From Pseudomonas japonica (GTDB lineage Bacteria; Pseudomonadota; Gammaproteobacteria; Pseudomonadales; Pseudomonadaceae): a DNA stretch of 64,000 bases. A model generated the notes under the pieces. That model saw only the letters and a list, made by a program, of their open reading frames with translations, was not told where the DNA came from and did not search any database. The stretch covers positions 423,293 to 487,292 of the forward strand of contig NZ_FZOL01000002.1 in NCBI RefSeq assembly GCF_900188455.1, given 5' to 3'. Numbering within the stretch: position 1 is the stretch's first letter; every line of letters starts with the position of its first letter. Position numbers and translations under genes: made by a program. This document shows, in pieces, positions 1 to 9,821 of the stretch.

Positions 1-16
1 GGCAGGAGGTCGAATC

Positions 17-2125
17 TTGCCGAGCATAGATGCCCTCGCCGATCGTCTGTCGTCCTATCTGGGCCCCGACCAGGTCAACCTGGTACGCCGTGCCTATTTC
101 TACGCCGAACAAGCCCACGACGGCCAGCGCCGCCGCAGCGGCGAGGCGTACGTCACGCATCCGCTGGCCGTCGCCAGCATCCTCGCCGACATGCACATGG
201 ACCATCAGAGCCTGATGGCGGCCATGCTGCACGACGTGATCGAAGACACCGGAATCGCCAAGGAAGCCCTCAGTTCGCAGTTTGGCGAGACCGTCGCCGA
301 ACTGGTCGACGGCGTCAGCAAGCTGACCCAGATGAACTTCGAGACCAAGGCCGAGGCCCAGGCGGAAAACTTCCAGAAGATGGCCATGGCCATGGCCCGC
401 GATATCCGCGTGATCCTGGTCAAGCTGGCTGACCGCCTGCACAACATGCGTACCCTCGAGGTGCTGTCAGGCGAAAAGCGCCGCCGCATCGCCAAGGAAA
501 CCCTGGAAATCTACGCGCCCATCGCCAACCGCCTGGGCATGCACAGCGTGCGCGTCGAGTTCGAGGACCTGGGCTTCAAGGCGATGTACCCGATGCGTTC
601 CGCGCGCATCTACCAGGCGGTCAAGCGCGCCCGCGGCAACCGCAAGGAAATCGTCAACAAGATCGAGGAATCGCTGAGCCACTGCCTGGCCGTGGACGGC
701 ATCGAAGGCGAGGTCAGCGGACGGCAGAAGCACATCTACGGCATCTACAAGAAGATGCGCGGCAAGCGCCGCGCCTTCAACGAGATCATGGATGTCTATG
801 CATTCCGCATCATCGTCGACAAGGTCGATACCTGCTACCGCGTGCTCGGCGCCGTGCACAACCTGTACAAGCCACTGCCGGGGCGCTTCAAGGACTACAT
901 CGCGATTCCCAAGGCCAACGGCTACCAGTCGTTGCACACCACACTGTTCGGCATGCACGGCGTGCCCATCGAGATCCAGATCCGCACCCGCGAGATGGAG
1001 GAGATGGCCAACAACGGCATCGCCGCGCACTGGCTGTACAAATCCAGTGACGACGAGAAGCCCAAGGGCACCCACGCCCGCGCACGGCAGTGGGTCAAGG
1101 GCGTGCTGGAGCTGCAGCAACGTGCGGGCAACTCCCTCGAATTCATCGAAAGCGTGAAGATCGACCTGTTCCCGGACGAGGTCTACGTGTTCACGCCCAA
1201 AGGCCGTATCATGGAGCTGCCAAAGGGCTCCACCGCGGTCGACTTCGCCTACGCGGTACACACCGACGTCGGCAACAGCTGCATCGCCTGCCGCATCAAC
1301 CGCCGCCTGGCGCCGCTCTCCGAGCCGCTGCAAAGCGGCTCCACCGTCGAGATCGTCAGCGCGCCGGGCGCCCGGCCGAACCCGGCCTGGCTCAACTTCG
1401 TGGTCACCGGCAAGGCCCGCACCCATATCCGCCACGCCCTCAAGCTGCAGCGTCGCTCCGAGTCGATCAACCTCGGTGAGCGCCTGCTCAACAAGGTGCT
1501 CAACGGCTTCGACAGCGCCCTCGACAAGATCCCGCCGGAGCGCATCCAGGCCATGCTCGGCGAGTACCGCCTGGAGCTGATCGAGGATCTGCTGGAAGAC
1601 ATCGGCCTGGGCAACCGCATGGCCTACGTGGTCGCCCGCCGCCTGCTGTCCACCGAGGGCGAGCAGTTGCCGAACCCGGAAGGCCCGCTGGCGATCCGCG
1701 GCACCGAGGGCCTGGTGCTGAGCTACGCCAAGTGCTGCACGCCGATCCCGGGCGACCCCATCGTCGGCCACCTTTCGGCCGGCAAGGGCATGGTGGTGCA
1801 CCTGGAGAGCTGCCGGAACATCAGCGAAATTCGCCACAACCCGGAAAAGTGCATCCAGCTGTCCTGGGCCAAGGACGTCACCGGCGAATTCAACGTCGAG
1901 CTGCGCGTCGAGCTGGAACACCAGCGCGGCCTGATTGCCCTGCTCGCCAGCAGCGTCAACGCCGCCGACGGCAACATCGAGAAAATCAGCATGGATGAGC
2001 GCGATGGCCGCATCAGCGTCGTCCAGTTGGTGGTCAGCGTGCACGACCGCGTGCACCTGGCCCGCGTGATCAAGAAACTGCGTGCGCTGACGGGCGTCAT
2101 CCGCATCACCCGCATGCGCGCGTAG
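17..2125 (+). CDS. spoT: Bifunctional (p)ppGpp synthetase/hydrolase SpoT
   Basis: Makes and degrades the alarmone (p)ppGpp in the cytoplasm in response to starvation. The 702-residue protein has the full long-RSH layout: an HD hydrolase domain near the N-terminus (His48, then HDVIED at 72-77), a synthetase domain around residues 210-340 ([19 protein letters not shown]), a TGS domain near 385-445 ([20 protein letters not shown]) and a C-terminal ACT domain. The intact HD motif favours SpoT over RelA, whose hydrolase domain is degenerate. The start is TTG, chosen because AGGAGGT lies 6 bases upstream and the protein begins at the usual family position. ridA follows after 23 bases, as is common in Pseudomonas, probably as one operon. 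The window edge hides anything upstream. Confidence 0.97.
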   Translation: MPSIDALADRLSSYLGPDQVNLVRRAYFYAEQAHDGQRRRSGEAYVTHPLAVASILADMHMDHQSLMAAMLHDVIEDTGIAKEALSSQFGETVAELVDGVSKLTQMNFETKAEAQAENFQKMAMAMARDIRVILVKLADRLHNMRTLEVLSGEKRRRIAKETLEIYAPIANRLGMHSVRVEFEDLGFKAMYPMRSARIYQAVKRARGNRKEIVNKIEESLSHCLAVDGIEGEVSGRQKHIYGIYKKMRGKRRAFNEIMDVYAFRIIVDKVDTCYRVLGAVHNLYKPLPGRFKDYIAIPKANGYQSLHTTLFGMHGVPIEIQIRTREMEEMANNGIAAHWLYKSSDDEKPKGTHARARQWVKGVLELQQRAGNSLEFIESVKIDLFPDEVYVFTPKGRIMELPKGSTAVDFAYAVHTDVGNSCIACRINRRLAPLSEPLQSGSTVEIVSAPGARPNPAWLNFVVTGKARTHIRHALKLQRRSESINLGERLLNKVLNGFDSALDKIPPERIQAMLGEYRLELIEDLLEDIGLGNRMAYVVARRLLSTEGEQLPNPEGPLAIRGTEGLVLSYAKCCTPIPGDPIVGHLSAGKGMVVHLESCRNISEIRHNPEKCIQLSWAKDVTGEFNVELRVELEHQRGLIALLASSVNAADGNIEKISMDERDGRISVVQLVVSVHDRVHLARVIKKLRALTGVIRITRMRA

Positions 2126-2148
2126 CCCTTCCCTTGCAAGGAGTCACC

Positions 2149-2529
2149 ATGACCAAGACCGTCATCAACAGCGACAAGGCACCTGCCGCCATCGGCACCT
2201 ATTCCCAGGCGATCAAGGCTGGCAACACTGTCTACATGTCGGGCCAGATCCCTCTCGACCCGAAAACCATGGAACTGGTCGAAGGCTTCGAAGCCCAGAC
2301 CGTCCAGGTGTTCGAGAACCTCAAGGCCGTGGCCGAAGCCGCTGGCGGTTCGTTCAAGGACATCGTCAAGCTGAACATCTTCCTGACCGACCTGAGCCAC
2401 TTCGCCAAGGTCAACGAAGTCATGGGCCGCTACTTCGAGCAGCCTTACCCGGCGCGCGCGGCGATCGGCGTTGCCGCCCTGCCACGCGGCTCGCAGGTCG
2501 AGATGGACGCGATCCTGGTTCTCGAGTGA
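2149..2529 (+). CDS. ridA: RidA family enamine/imine deaminase
   Basis: Hydrolyses reactive enamine/imine intermediates, such as 2-aminoacrylate released by PLP enzymes, so protecting metabolism. It has 126 residues, the normal length. Family features visible are the N-terminal [12 protein letters not shown], the [10 protein letters not shown] strand, the conserved arginine in [13 protein letters not shown] and the C-terminal [11 protein letters not shown] at 2149 is preceded by AAGGAG; an in-frame TTG 15 bases upstream is less likely. It directly follows spoT and ends at a strong terminator, so spoT-ridA is probably one transcription unit. Confidence 0.96.
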   Translation: MTKTVINSDKAPAAIGTYSQAIKAGNTVYMSGQIPLDPKTMELVEGFEAQTVQVFENLKAVAEAAGGSFKDIVKLNIFLTDLSHFAKVNEVMGRYFEQPYPARAAIGVAALPRGSQVEMDAILVLE

Positions 2530-2536
2530 TACCCCC

Positions 2537-2568
2537 GCGGCGAACCGTCCGGTTCGCCGCGCCTTTTT
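2537..2568 (+). terminator. Rho-independent terminator after ridA
   Basis: A perfect 10-bp stem (GCGGCGAACC/GGTTCGCCGC) with a GTCC loop at 2537-2560 is followed by GCCTTTTT. It lies just after the ridA stop and just before the next gene. Confidence 0.85.
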
Positions 2569-2584
2569 CCTGAAGGACCCCGTC

Positions 2585-3322
2585 ATGCGCCACGCGCTTG
2601 CCCTTTCGCTGGTTGCCGCACTGCTGGGCGGCTGCGCCAGCCACGAACCCGAAGACTACAACGGCATCTGGATCAACCAGGCCGCGATCGACGCCGCCGC
2701 CAAAGGCACCGGCCTGCGCTACGCACTGGAGCGCAACGGTCCGAACTTCGAGTGGAAGGTCAATGTCGCCGCCGGCCAGGCCAGCTACAGCAATGGCTTC
2801 GAGCTGATCGAAGGGCGCCTGAAAGCGGTCGACGACAACCACTGGCAAGTGGAGCTGGACGGCGACCAGGTGGAAAACCTTGAGCTGGACGGCAAGGAAC
2901 TGGTCCAGGCAACCAGCGACTGGGCGCCGGAACAGCATTTCCAGCGCAGCACCGAGGTGATCGATCCCGATGTTCCACCGGGTGGCACCTTCGAAAAGGC
3001 CCTCTACGGCGCCTATATGAAAGGCGACTGGCGCGTCCTCGAAGGTCCGGGCCAGGGCGGCACCGTGCGCTTCCGCGACAACGGCAGCCTCGACGGCCTG
3101 CCCAACCTCGACCGCTATGCCCTGTGCCTGGCCGGCGACTGCGCGACCATGACCGGCAAGTACGACAGCCTCTGGCTGGAGCGCAACCAGCAGGGCAACC
3201 CGTGGATCTTCAAGCGCGACGGCAAGCAGCTGGAAATCTTCCAGGCCATCAATGACGCCCAGCCCGACGAAATGCCAGAGCTGCGCCCAGGCCCTCGGCG
3301 CTGGCTGCTGGAGCGCAAATAG
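2585..3322 (+). CDS. Predicted lipoprotein of unknown function
   Basis: A 245-residue protein with a lipoprotein signal: a short charged start, a hydrophobic stretch and the lipobox LLGGC with Cys at about residue 18. It should therefore be lipid-anchored in the envelope, probably in the outer membrane because Ser, not Asp, follows the lipidated Cys closely. The mature part is polar and rich in Trp, Asp and Glu, with no motif I can tie to an enzyme. ATG at 2585 was chosen because the signal peptide starts there. It lies downstream of the ridA terminator, so it is probably transcribed separately, and a bidirectional hairpin separates it from the opposing SDR gene. Confidence 0.85.
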   Translation: MRHALALSLVAALLGGCASHEPEDYNGIWINQAAIDAAAKGTGLRYALERNGPNFEWKVNVAAGQASYSNGFELIEGRLKAVDDNHWQVELDGDQVENLELDGKELVQATSDWAPEQHFQRSTEVIDPDVPPGGTFEKALYGAYMKGDWRVLEGPGQGGTVRFRDNGSLDGLPNLDRYALCLAGDCATMTGKYDSLWLERNQQGNPWIFKRDGKQLEIFQAINDAQPDEMPELRPGPRRWLLERK

Positions 3323-3333
3323 GTTTCAGTATC

Positions 3334-3354
3334 GGGGCTGCTTTGTGCAGCCCC
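3334..3354. terminator. Bidirectional terminator between convergent genes
   Basis: GGGGCTGC/GCAGCCCC stem of 8 bp with a TTTGT loop, followed by AATTGTTT on the + strand. It lies between the convergent ends of the lipoprotein and SDR genes. Confidence 0.7.
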
Positions 3355-3361
3355 AATTGTT

Positions 3362-4219
3362 TCAACCGCGACCTTCGAGAATCGCCGCATAGCCCTCGCG
3401 ATAGCTGGGATAGGCCGGAACCCAGCCCAGCGCTCGGGCCCGGGCGTTGCTGCAGCGCTTGCTGCCGGTACGCCGCACCTGCTGTTGCTCCGACCACTCG
3501 GTAACGCCCATGTATTCCCGCAGCCAGGCGACCACTTCGGCCAGCGGCGCCGGTGCGTCGTCCACGCCGATATAGCAGTCGTCCAGGGCCGTTCCGGCCT
3601 GATCGGCACGCAGCAGGAAGGCCAGCAGGCCGGCCGCGTCCTCGGCATGGATGCGGTTGCCGTACAGCGGCGGCTCCTCGACGACCCGATACCCTTGACG
3701 CACCTGGCTCAGCAGCCACTCACGGCCCGGTCCGTAAATCCCGGTGAGCCGCACCACGCTGGTCGGGATGCCGCTGTCCAGGGCCAGACGCTCCGCCTCC
3801 AGCATCACTCGCCCGGAATACGCCTGCGGCGCCGTTTCCGCGGCTTCCTCGATCCACTCGCCGCCCTGCTGGGCATAGACGCTGCTGCTGGAGACGAACA
3901 ACAGGCGACGCGGTGCCTGGCCGCGCTCGGCGAGCCAGGTCAGGACATTGCGCAAACCGTCGACATAGGCCGAACGGTAGCCAGGTTCGTCATGCTGATT
4001 CGCGGCCACGCAATAGACCAGGTAATCCGGGCTCACCGCCGGCCAGGCCGCGGGTGCCTGGCGCTGCTCGAGGTCGGCGGCGATGGCCGTGACACCTTCC
4101 GGCAACGCGCCGACATTGCGCCGCAACCCGCTGACAGACCACCCGCCCGCCAGCATTTGCCGGGCCAGACGACCACCCACATCGCCGCAGCCGACGATCA
4201 GAACCGAAGGGATAGACAT
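3362..4219 (-). CDS. NAD(P)-dependent SDR/epimerase-like protein
   Basis: A 285-residue protein of the extended short-chain dehydrogenase/NAD-dependent epimerase family. The N-terminus has the Rossmann glycine motif (VLIVGCGDVGGRLA), and the central part has VSSSSVYAQQGGEW, the region holding the catalytic Ser. The usual YxxxK is replaced by a weaker arrangement (Ser-Gly-Arg after AYSGRVMLEAE), as in the YeeZ-like subgroup. Substrate is unknown. ATG at 4219 is preceded by GGGAG on the minus strand; an upstream in-frame start would add ten residues before the Rossmann fold. It diverges from exbB and is convergent with the lipoprotein gene. Confidence 0.85.
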   Translation of the reverse strand: MSIPSVLIVGCGDVGGRLARQMLAGGWSVSGLRRNVGALPEGVTAIAADLEQRQAPAAWPAVSPDYLVYCVAANQHDEPGYRSAYVDGLRNVLTWLAERGQAPRRLLFVSSSSVYAQQGGEWIEEAAETAPQAYSGRVMLEAERLALDSGIPTSVVRLTGIYGPGREWLLSQVRQGYRVVEEPPLYGNRIHAEDAAGLLAFLLRADQAGTALDDCYIGVDDAPAPLAEVVAWLREYMGVTEWSEQQQVRRTGSKRCSNARARALGWVPAYPSYREGYAAILEGRG

Positions 4220-4269
4220 GATGAAACTCCCGTGACAATTGCCCCGCACTATCCGGGCAAAATCGATAG

Positions 4270-4345
4270 GCGGCTAGCGACCGCTGTAAAAAAAGCTACT
4301 TTATTACTTCTGCTAACAAGAATTACTTGCAATAATGGCCACCCT
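4270..4345 (+). promoter_or_regulatory. AT-rich promoter region of exbB-exbD-tonB
   Basis: A clearly A/T-rich island in GC-rich surroundings, containing the inverted repeat CAAG-AATTA-CTTG at about 4318-4330 and TAACAAGAATTACTTGCAAT. An iron-responsive (Fur) operator is expected before a TonB system and this is where it would sit, but the match to the Fur consensus is poor by eye, so the Fur assignment is inference. Confidence 0.4.
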
Positions 4346-4415
4346 TTTTTTGTTCTCGGCCTGCTTCGAGGCCTTGAAGACCATCCACCATTCCTCTTCA
4401 TCAGGTCCGGCCAGC

Positions 4416-5426
4416 ATGACACGCATCCAACCTTCCGCTTCGCCAACCACGTCGCGCGCCCTGCGCGCCATCGCCGCGCTGACGTTCAGCCTGATGCTGA
4501 CACCCGTCGCCATGGCGGACGAGCCGACCGCTGCTCCGGCGACTCCAGCCGCCGCCGTTGCGCCAGCTACCCCGGCAGCAGAAGGTACCGCTCCGGTCGC
4601 CCCTGGCGCCGAGCAGGCCGCGGCAGCCCCGGTCGATCCGGCGGCCGCTCCGGTGGAAGGCGCGACTGACCAGCCATTGAATGCGGACGGCGAGCCACTG
4701 GCCGAAGACACCACCCTCGGCATGGGTCACGACCTGTCGCCATGGGGCATGTACCAGAACGCCGACGTGGTGGTCAAAGCGGTCATGATCGGCCTGGCCA
4801 TCGCCTCGATCATCACCTGGACCATCTGGATCGCCAAGGGCTTCGAGCTGCTGGGTGCCAAGCGCCGCCTGCGCCGCGAAATCGCCGCACTGAAGAAAGC
4901 CACCACCCTCAAGGACGCCGCCGAGAACACCGACAAGCCAGGCACCCTGGCCCATGTCCTGGTGCATGACGCCCTGGAAGAAATGCACCTGTCGGCCAAC
5001 GCCCGCGAAAAAGAAGGCATCAAGGAGCGTGTCAGCTTCCGCCTGGAGCGCCTGGTCGCCGCCAGCGGTCGCAACATGTCCAGCGGTACCGGCGTTCTCG
5101 CCACCATCGGTTCCACCGCACCCTTCGTCGGTCTGTTCGGTACCGTATGGGGCATCATGAACAGCTTCATCGGCATCGCCAAAACCCAGACCACCAACCT
5201 CGCCGTGGTCGCTCCCGGTATCGCCGAAGCCCTGCTGGCCACTGCCCTGGGCCTGGTCGCGGCGATCCCGGCCGTAGTCATCTACAACGTCTTCGCCCGC
5301 TCCATCGCCGGCTACAAGGCGCAGGTCTCCGACGCTTCGGCGCAGGTCCTGCTGCTGGTCAGCCGTGACCTGGACCACCAGCCGGGCGAGCGTGCCGCCC
5401 AGCCGCACATGGTGAAAGTGGGGTAA
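4416..5426 (+). CDS. exbB: TonB-system energiser ExbB
   Basis: Inner-membrane proton-channel subunit that, with ExbD, powers TonB. The 336 residues are longer than E. coli ExbB because of an N-terminal secretion-signal-like segment followed by an Ala/Pro-rich periplasmic stretch (about residues 30-95), an arrangement known in Pseudomonas ExbB. The MotA/TolQ/ExbB core follows: a first membrane helix near 120-145 (VVVKAVMIGLAIASIITW), and the conserved GSTAPFVGLFGTVWGIM and GLVAAIPAVVIYN helices in the C-terminal third. ATG at 4416 starts the signal-like segment; in-frame upstream starts exist but would place extra residues before it. It is three bases from exbD in one operon. Confidence 0.95.
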   Translation: MTRIQPSASPTTSRALRAIAALTFSLMLTPVAMADEPTAAPATPAAAVAPATPAAEGTAPVAPGAEQAAAAPVDPAAAPVEGATDQPLNADGEPLAEDTTLGMGHDLSPWGMYQNADVVVKAVMIGLAIASIITWTIWIAKGFELLGAKRRLRREIAALKKATTLKDAAENTDKPGTLAHVLVHDALEEMHLSANAREKEGIKERVSFRLERLVAASGRNMSSGTGVLATIGSTAPFVGLFGTVWGIMNSFIGIAKTQTTNLAVVAPGIAEALLATALGLVAAIPAVVIYNVFARSIAGYKAQVSDASAQVLLLVSRDLDHQPGERAAQPHMVKVG

Positions 5427-5429
5427 GCC

Positions 5430-5858
5430 ATGGGCCTGCATCTTAACGAGGGTGGCGACGATCTCGCCGAAAACCACGAAATCAACGTAACGCCGTTCAT
5501 CGACGTGATGCTGGTGTTGTTGATCATCTTCATGGTGGCAGCGCCACTGGCAACGGTGGACATCAAGGTCGACCTGCCCGCCTCGACCGCGAAACCCGCG
5601 CCGAGACCGGAAAAGCCGGTGTTCCTCAGCGTCAAGGCCGACCAGAAGCTGTATCTGGGCGAAGACCTGGTGCAGCAGCACGACCAGCTGGGCGCGATGC
5701 TGGACGCCAAGACCAAGGGCGACAAGGAAACCACGATCTTCTTCCAGGCCGACAAGGGCGTGGACTACGGCGATCTGATGGACGTCATGAACATTCTGCG
5801 CGCCGCCGGCTATCTCAAGGTCGGCCTGGTCGGGCTCGAGACGGCAGCGAAGAAATGA
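5430..5858 (+). CDS. exbD: TonB-system energiser ExbD
   Basis: Partner of ExbB in the proton-driven motor. It has 142 residues: a short cytoplasmic start, one membrane helix containing the essential Asp (NVTPFIDVMLVLLIIFMV) and a periplasmic C-terminal domain. Length and motif are standard for the family. The start lies three bases after the exbB stop, and the end overlaps tonB by four bases (ATGA), indicating translational coupling. Confidence 0.96.
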   Translation: MGLHLNEGGDDLAENHEINVTPFIDVMLVLLIIFMVAAPLATVDIKVDLPASTAKPAPRPEKPVFLSVKADQKLYLGEDLVQQHDQLGAMLDAKTKGDKETTIFFQADKGVDYGDLMDVMNILRAAGYLKVGLVGLETAAKK

Positions 5859-6589
5859 TCGAGACCCGGTACAAGCTGGGGCGTTACGGCGGTAGCCTGT
5901 TACTCGTACTGGCAGTGCATGCCATTGCCATCGTGCTGACCCTGAACTGGTCGGCACCACAGGCTATCGAATTGCCGCCCGCGGCCATGATGATCGAGAT
6001 GGCTCCGATGCCGGAACCGGCGCCGCCACCACCGCCCAAGGTGGTGACGCCGCCGCAGCCGCCCGCACCGGTGGAAGAACCGCCGCTGCCGAAGCTGGTC
6101 GAGGCACCGAAGCCGAAAATCGCCATTCCGAAACCTGCCAAGCCGAAGGCCAAGCCACAGCCGCCCAAGCCCGAGCAGAAGGAAGAACCGAAGGAGAAGC
6201 CGGTCGAGCAGGAAGTCGCCGACACGCCACCGAGCACCGCGCCAGCGCAGAAATCGGCAGCCCCGGCACCAAGCATCGCGACCAACAGCAACGCTCTGCC
6301 GACCTGGCAAAGTGACCTGCTGCGTCACCTGGGCAAGTTCAAACGCTACCCGGAAGACGCCCGCCGTCGCGGCCTGCAAGGTATCAACCGCCTGCGTTTC
6401 GTGGTCGATGCCGAAGGCAAGGTCCTCTCCTACTCGCTGGCCGGCGGCTCGGGCAGCGCCGCCCTGGACCGGGCGACCCTGGAGATGATCCGCAAGGCAC
6501 AGCCGGTTCCGCCACCACCGAAAGAGCTGCTGAACAACGGCAGCATCGAAGTGGTTGCGCCGTTCGTCTACTCGCTGGACAAACGCTAA
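5855..6589 (+). CDS. tonB: TonB energy-transducing protein
   Basis: Spans the periplasm and passes proton-motive energy from ExbBD to outer-membrane receptors for siderophores and vitamin B12. The 244-residue protein has an N-terminal signal anchor (LLLVLAVHAIAIVLTL), a long Pro/Lys/Glu-rich spacer (about residues 45-140) and the C-terminal TonB fold with the conserved YPEDARRRGLQG. The start overlaps the exbD stop by four bases. A very strong terminator follows directly. Expected to be iron-regulated as part of exbBD-tonB. Confidence 0.95.
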   Translation: MIETRYKLGRYGGSLLLVLAVHAIAIVLTLNWSAPQAIELPPAAMMIEMAPMPEPAPPPPPKVVTPPQPPAPVEEPPLPKLVEAPKPKIAIPKPAKPKAKPQPPKPEQKEEPKEKPVEQEVADTPPSTAPAQKSAAPAPSIATNSNALPTWQSDLLRHLGKFKRYPEDARRRGLQGINRLRFVVDAEGKVLSYSLAGGSGSAALDRATLEMIRKAQPVPPPPKELLNNGSIEVVAPFVYSLDKR

Positions 6590-6591
6590 GC

Positions 6592-6635
6592 CTCGATAAA
6601 AAGCCGGCCGCCCACGCGGCCGGCTTTTTATCGAG
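6592..6635 (+). terminator. Long perfect terminator hairpin after tonB
   Basis: A perfect 20-bp inverted repeat (6592-6611 with 6616-6635) with a CCAC loop. The core is GCCGGCCGC/GCGGCCGGC, flanked by A5 on the left arm and T5 on the right arm, so it can stop transcription in both directions. It isolates exbBD-tonB from oxyR. Confidence 0.92.
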
Positions 6636-6732
6636 CGTAATCGTCGTTTCTGTCGCACCGATGCAAGTCTGATAAGGTGCGTCTATCGGTTGCAGCCGCT
6701 ATGCTGGGGCCGCTACTTCATGGACGCACGTT

Positions 6733-7653
6733 ATGACCCTCACAGAATTGCGCTACATCGTCACTCTTGCTCAGGAGCAGCACTTCGGCCATGCCGCCGA
6801 GCGCTGTCACGTCAGCCAGCCGACCCTGTCGGTGGGCGTGAAGAAGCTGGAGGACGAACTGGGCGTGCTGATCTTCGAGCGCAGCAAGAGCGCGGTGCGC
6901 CTGACGCCGGTCGGCGAAAGCATCGTCGCCCAGGCGCAGAAGGTCCTCGAACAGGCCCAGGGTATTCGCGAGCTGGCCCAGGCCGGCAAAAACCAGCTGA
7001 CCGCACCGCTCAAGGTCGGCGCGATCTACACCGTCGGTCCGTACCTGTTCCCGCACCTGATTCCGCAACTGCACCGGGTCGCTCCGCAGATGCCGTTGTA
7101 CATCGAGGAGAACTTCACCCACGTCCTGCGCGACAAGCTGCGCAACGGCGAGCTCGACGCGGTGATCATCGCCTTGCCGTTCAACGAGGCCGACGTCCTG
7201 ACCCTGCCGCTCTACGACGAGCCGTTCTACGTGCTGATGCCCAGCGGCCACCCGTGGACCGAGCAGAAAACCATCGACGCCAGCCTGCTCAACGACAAGA
7301 GCCTGTTGCTGCTCGGTGAGGGTCACTGCTTCCGCGACCAGGTCCTGGAGGCATGCCCGACCCTGAACAAGGGCAGCGAGGGCGCCAGGCATACCACCGT
7401 GGAATCCAGTTCGCTGGAAACCATCCGCCATATGGTCGCCTCCGGCCTGGGCGTGTCGATCCTGCCGCTGTCGGCGGTGCATAGCCATCATTACGCCCCC
7501 GGGGTGATCGAAGTGCGCCCGCTGAGCCAGCCGGCCCCTTACCGCACCGTCGCCATCGCCTGGCGCGCCAGTTTCCCGCGGCCCAAGGCCATCGAGATCC
7601 TCGCTGATTCGATCCGCCTGTGCTCCGTGGCCAAGCCACCCGCGGACGAGTAG
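6733..7653 (+). CDS. oxyR: Hydrogen-peroxide sensor OxyR
   Basis: LysR-family activator of antioxidant genes. The 306 residues carry an N-terminal winged HTH (residues 1-60, HAAERCHVSQPTLSVGVKKL) and a regulatory domain with the redox pair Cys199 and Cys208 (GEGHCFRDQVLEAC), exactly at the positions of the E. coli disulfide switch. ATG at 6733 gives the standard N-terminus; no strong ribosome site is visible. recG starts nine bases after the stop, so oxyR and recG are likely cotranscribed, as in other pseudomonads. Confidence 0.96.
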   Translation: MTLTELRYIVTLAQEQHFGHAAERCHVSQPTLSVGVKKLEDELGVLIFERSKSAVRLTPVGESIVAQAQKVLEQAQGIRELAQAGKNQLTAPLKVGAIYTVGPYLFPHLIPQLHRVAPQMPLYIEENFTHVLRDKLRNGELDAVIIALPFNEADVLTLPLYDEPFYVLMPSGHPWTEQKTIDASLLNDKSLLLLGEGHCFRDQVLEACPTLNKGSEGARHTTVESSSLETIRHMVASGLGVSILPLSAVHSHHYAPGVIEVRPLSQPAPYRTVAIAWRASFPRPKAIEILADSIRLCSVAKPPADE

Positions 7654-7662
7654 GTTGTCGTC

Positions 7663-9741
7663 ATGACCGAGTTGTCCCGGGTGTCGGTTACGGCACTGAA
7701 AGGCGTTGGCGATGCCCTGGCCGAAAAACTGGCCAAGGTCGGTCTGGAAAACCTCCAGGACGTGCTGTTCCACCTGCCGCTGCGTTATCAGGACCGCACC
7801 CGCGTGGTGCCCATCGGCGCCTTGCGCCCGGGCCAGGATGCAGTGATCGAAGGCGTGGTCAGTGGCGCCGACGTGGTCATGGGCAAACGGCGCAGCCTGG
7901 TGGTGCGCCTGGGTGATGGCAGCGGTGTGCTCAGCCTGCGTTTCTATCACTTCAGCATGGCGCAGAAGGACGCGCTCAAGCGCGGTACCCATGTGCGCTG
8001 CTATGGCGAAGCCCGTCCCGGTGCCTCCGGCCTGGAGATCTACCACCCGGAATACCGCACCCTGAACGGCAACGAACCACCGCCACCGGTGGACCAGACG
8101 CTGACCCCGATCTACCCGACCACCGAAGGCCTTACCCAACAGCGCCTGCGCCAGCTCTGCCAGCAGAGCCTGGCGCTGCTCGGCCCACGCAGCCTGCCCG
8201 ACTGGCTGCCGGAGCAACTGGCCCGGGATTACCAGCTGGGGCCGCTGGACGAGGCGATTCGCTACCTGCATCAACCACCGGCGGACGCCGATGTCGACGA
8301 ACTCGCCGAAGGCCAGCACTGGGCGCAACACCGCCTGGCCTTCGAAGAGCTGCTGACCCATCAGCTGTCGCAACAACGCCTGCGCGAAAGCCTGCGGGCC
8401 CTGCGCGCGCCGGTACTGCCCAGGGCCACTCGCTTGCCCACGCAGTTCCTGGCCAACCTGGGCTTCCCGCCGACCGGCGCGCAGCAGCGGGTCGGCAATG
8501 AGATCGCCTACGACCTGAGCCAGCACGAACCGATGCTGCGCCTGGTGCAGGGCGATGTCGGCGCCGGCAAGACCGTGGTCGCTGCCCTCGCCGCCCTGCA
8601 GGCGCTGGAAGCCGGCTACCAGGTGGCGCTGATGGCGCCCACCGAGATCCTCGCCGAGCAGCATTTCATCACCTTCAAGCGCTGGCTCGAACCGCTGGGC
8701 ATCGACGTCGCCTGGCTCGCCGGCAAGCTCAAGGGCAAGGCCCGTACCGCGGCGCTGGAGCAGATCGCCAGCGGCACGCCGATGGTGGTCGGCACCCACG
8801 CGCTGTTCCAGGACGAGGTGAAATTCCACAACCTGGCCCTGGCGATCATCGACGAACAGCACCGCTTCGGCGTCCAGCAGCGCCTGGCGTTGCGCCAGAA
8901 GGGCGTCGGTGGACGCTTCTGCCCGCACCAGCTGATCATGACCGCCACGCCGATCCCGCGGACCCTGGCGATGAGCGCCTATGCCGACCTGGATACCTCG
9001 ATCCTCGACGAGCTGCCGCCCGGGCGAACCCCGGTCAACACCGTGCTGGTTACCGACAGCCGCCGCTTCGAGGTGGTCGAGCGGGTCCGCGCCGCCTGCG
9101 CCGAAGGGCGCCAGGCCTACTGGGTATGCACCCTGATCGAAGAGTCCGAGGAACTGACCTGCCAGGCCGCCGAAACCACGTTCGAAGAACTTTCGAGCGC
9201 CCTCGGCGAGCTGCGCGTGGGCCTGATCCACGGGCGCATGAAAGCCGCGGAAAAAGCCGCGGTGATGGCTGAATTCAAGGAAGGCCGCCTGCAATTGCTG
9301 GTGGCGACAACGGTGATCGAGGTCGGCGTCGACGTCCCCAACGCCAGCCTGATGATCATCGAAAACCCCGAGCGTCTGGGCCTGGCCCAGTTGCACCAGT
9401 TACGCGGCCGGGTCGGACGCGGCAGCGCGGTGAGCCACTGCGTGCTGCTCTACCATCCGCCGCTGTCGCAGATCGGTCGCGAACGCCTGGGGATCATGCG
9501 CGAAACCAATGACGGTTTCGTCATCGCCGAGAAAGACCTGGAGCTGCGCGGCCCCGGTGAAATGCTCGGCACCCGCCAGACCGGCCTGCTGCAATTCAAG
9601 GTCGCCGATCTGATGCGCGACGCCGACCTGCTGCCCGCCGTGCGCGACGCGGCCCAGGCCCTGCTGGCGCGCTGGCCCGATCACGTCAGCCCGCTGCTGG
9701 AGCGCTGGCTGCGTCACGGCCAACAATACGGCCAGGTGTGA
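7663..9741 (+). CDS. recG: ATP-dependent DNA helicase RecG
   Basis: Branch-migration helicase that remodels stalled replication forks and Holliday junctions. At 692 residues it is full length. Seen in order: an N-terminal wedge/OB region (residues 1-200), Walker A GDVGAGKT near residue 296, DEQHRFGVQQR (the DEQH motif II) near 396, MTATPIPRTLAM, and the C-terminal helicase lobe with ATTVIEVGVDVPNA and QLRGRVGRG. It follows oxyR closely on the same strand and ends 80 bases before the HDOD gene. Confidence 0.97.
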   Translation: MTELSRVSVTALKGVGDALAEKLAKVGLENLQDVLFHLPLRYQDRTRVVPIGALRPGQDAVIEGVVSGADVVMGKRRSLVVRLGDGSGVLSLRFYHFSMAQKDALKRGTHVRCYGEARPGASGLEIYHPEYRTLNGNEPPPPVDQTLTPIYPTTEGLTQQRLRQLCQQSLALLGPRSLPDWLPEQLARDYQLGPLDEAIRYLHQPPADADVDELAEGQHWAQHRLAFEELLTHQLSQQRLRESLRALRAPVLPRATRLPTQFLANLGFPPTGAQQRVGNEIAYDLSQHEPMLRLVQGDVGAGKTVVAALAALQALEAGYQVALMAPTEILAEQHFITFKRWLEPLGIDVAWLAGKLKGKARTAALEQIASGTPMVVGTHALFQDEVKFHNLALAIIDEQHRFGVQQRLALRQKGVGGRFCPHQLIMTATPIPRTLAMSAYADLDTSILDELPPGRTPVNTVLVTDSRRFEVVERVRAACAEGRQAYWVCTLIEESEELTCQAAETTFEELSSALGELRVGLIHGRMKAAEKAAVMAEFKEGRLQLLVATTVIEVGVDVPNASLMIIENPERLGLAQLHQLRGRVGRGSAVSHCVLLYHPPLSQIGRERLGIMRETNDGFVIAEKDLELRGPGEMLGTRQTGLLQFKVADLMRDADLLPAVRDAAQALLARWPDHVSPLLERWLRHGQQYGQV

Positions 9742-9821
9742 CGCGTTCGGCGGAATTGGATCCAGGCCGCCAGTCAAGCTGGTTATACTTTTGCCTCTGT
9801 GAAGAATTTGGATACAGACCC

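Noticed and set aside
4300..4345. Fur box before exbB
   Set aside because: Expected by function, but the sequence fits the 19-base Fur consensus poorly; kept only as an A/T-rich promoter region.
6718..9396. An 892-codon open frame on the - strand across oxyR and recG
   Set aside because: Shadow of GC-rich genes; no domains and no ribosome site.
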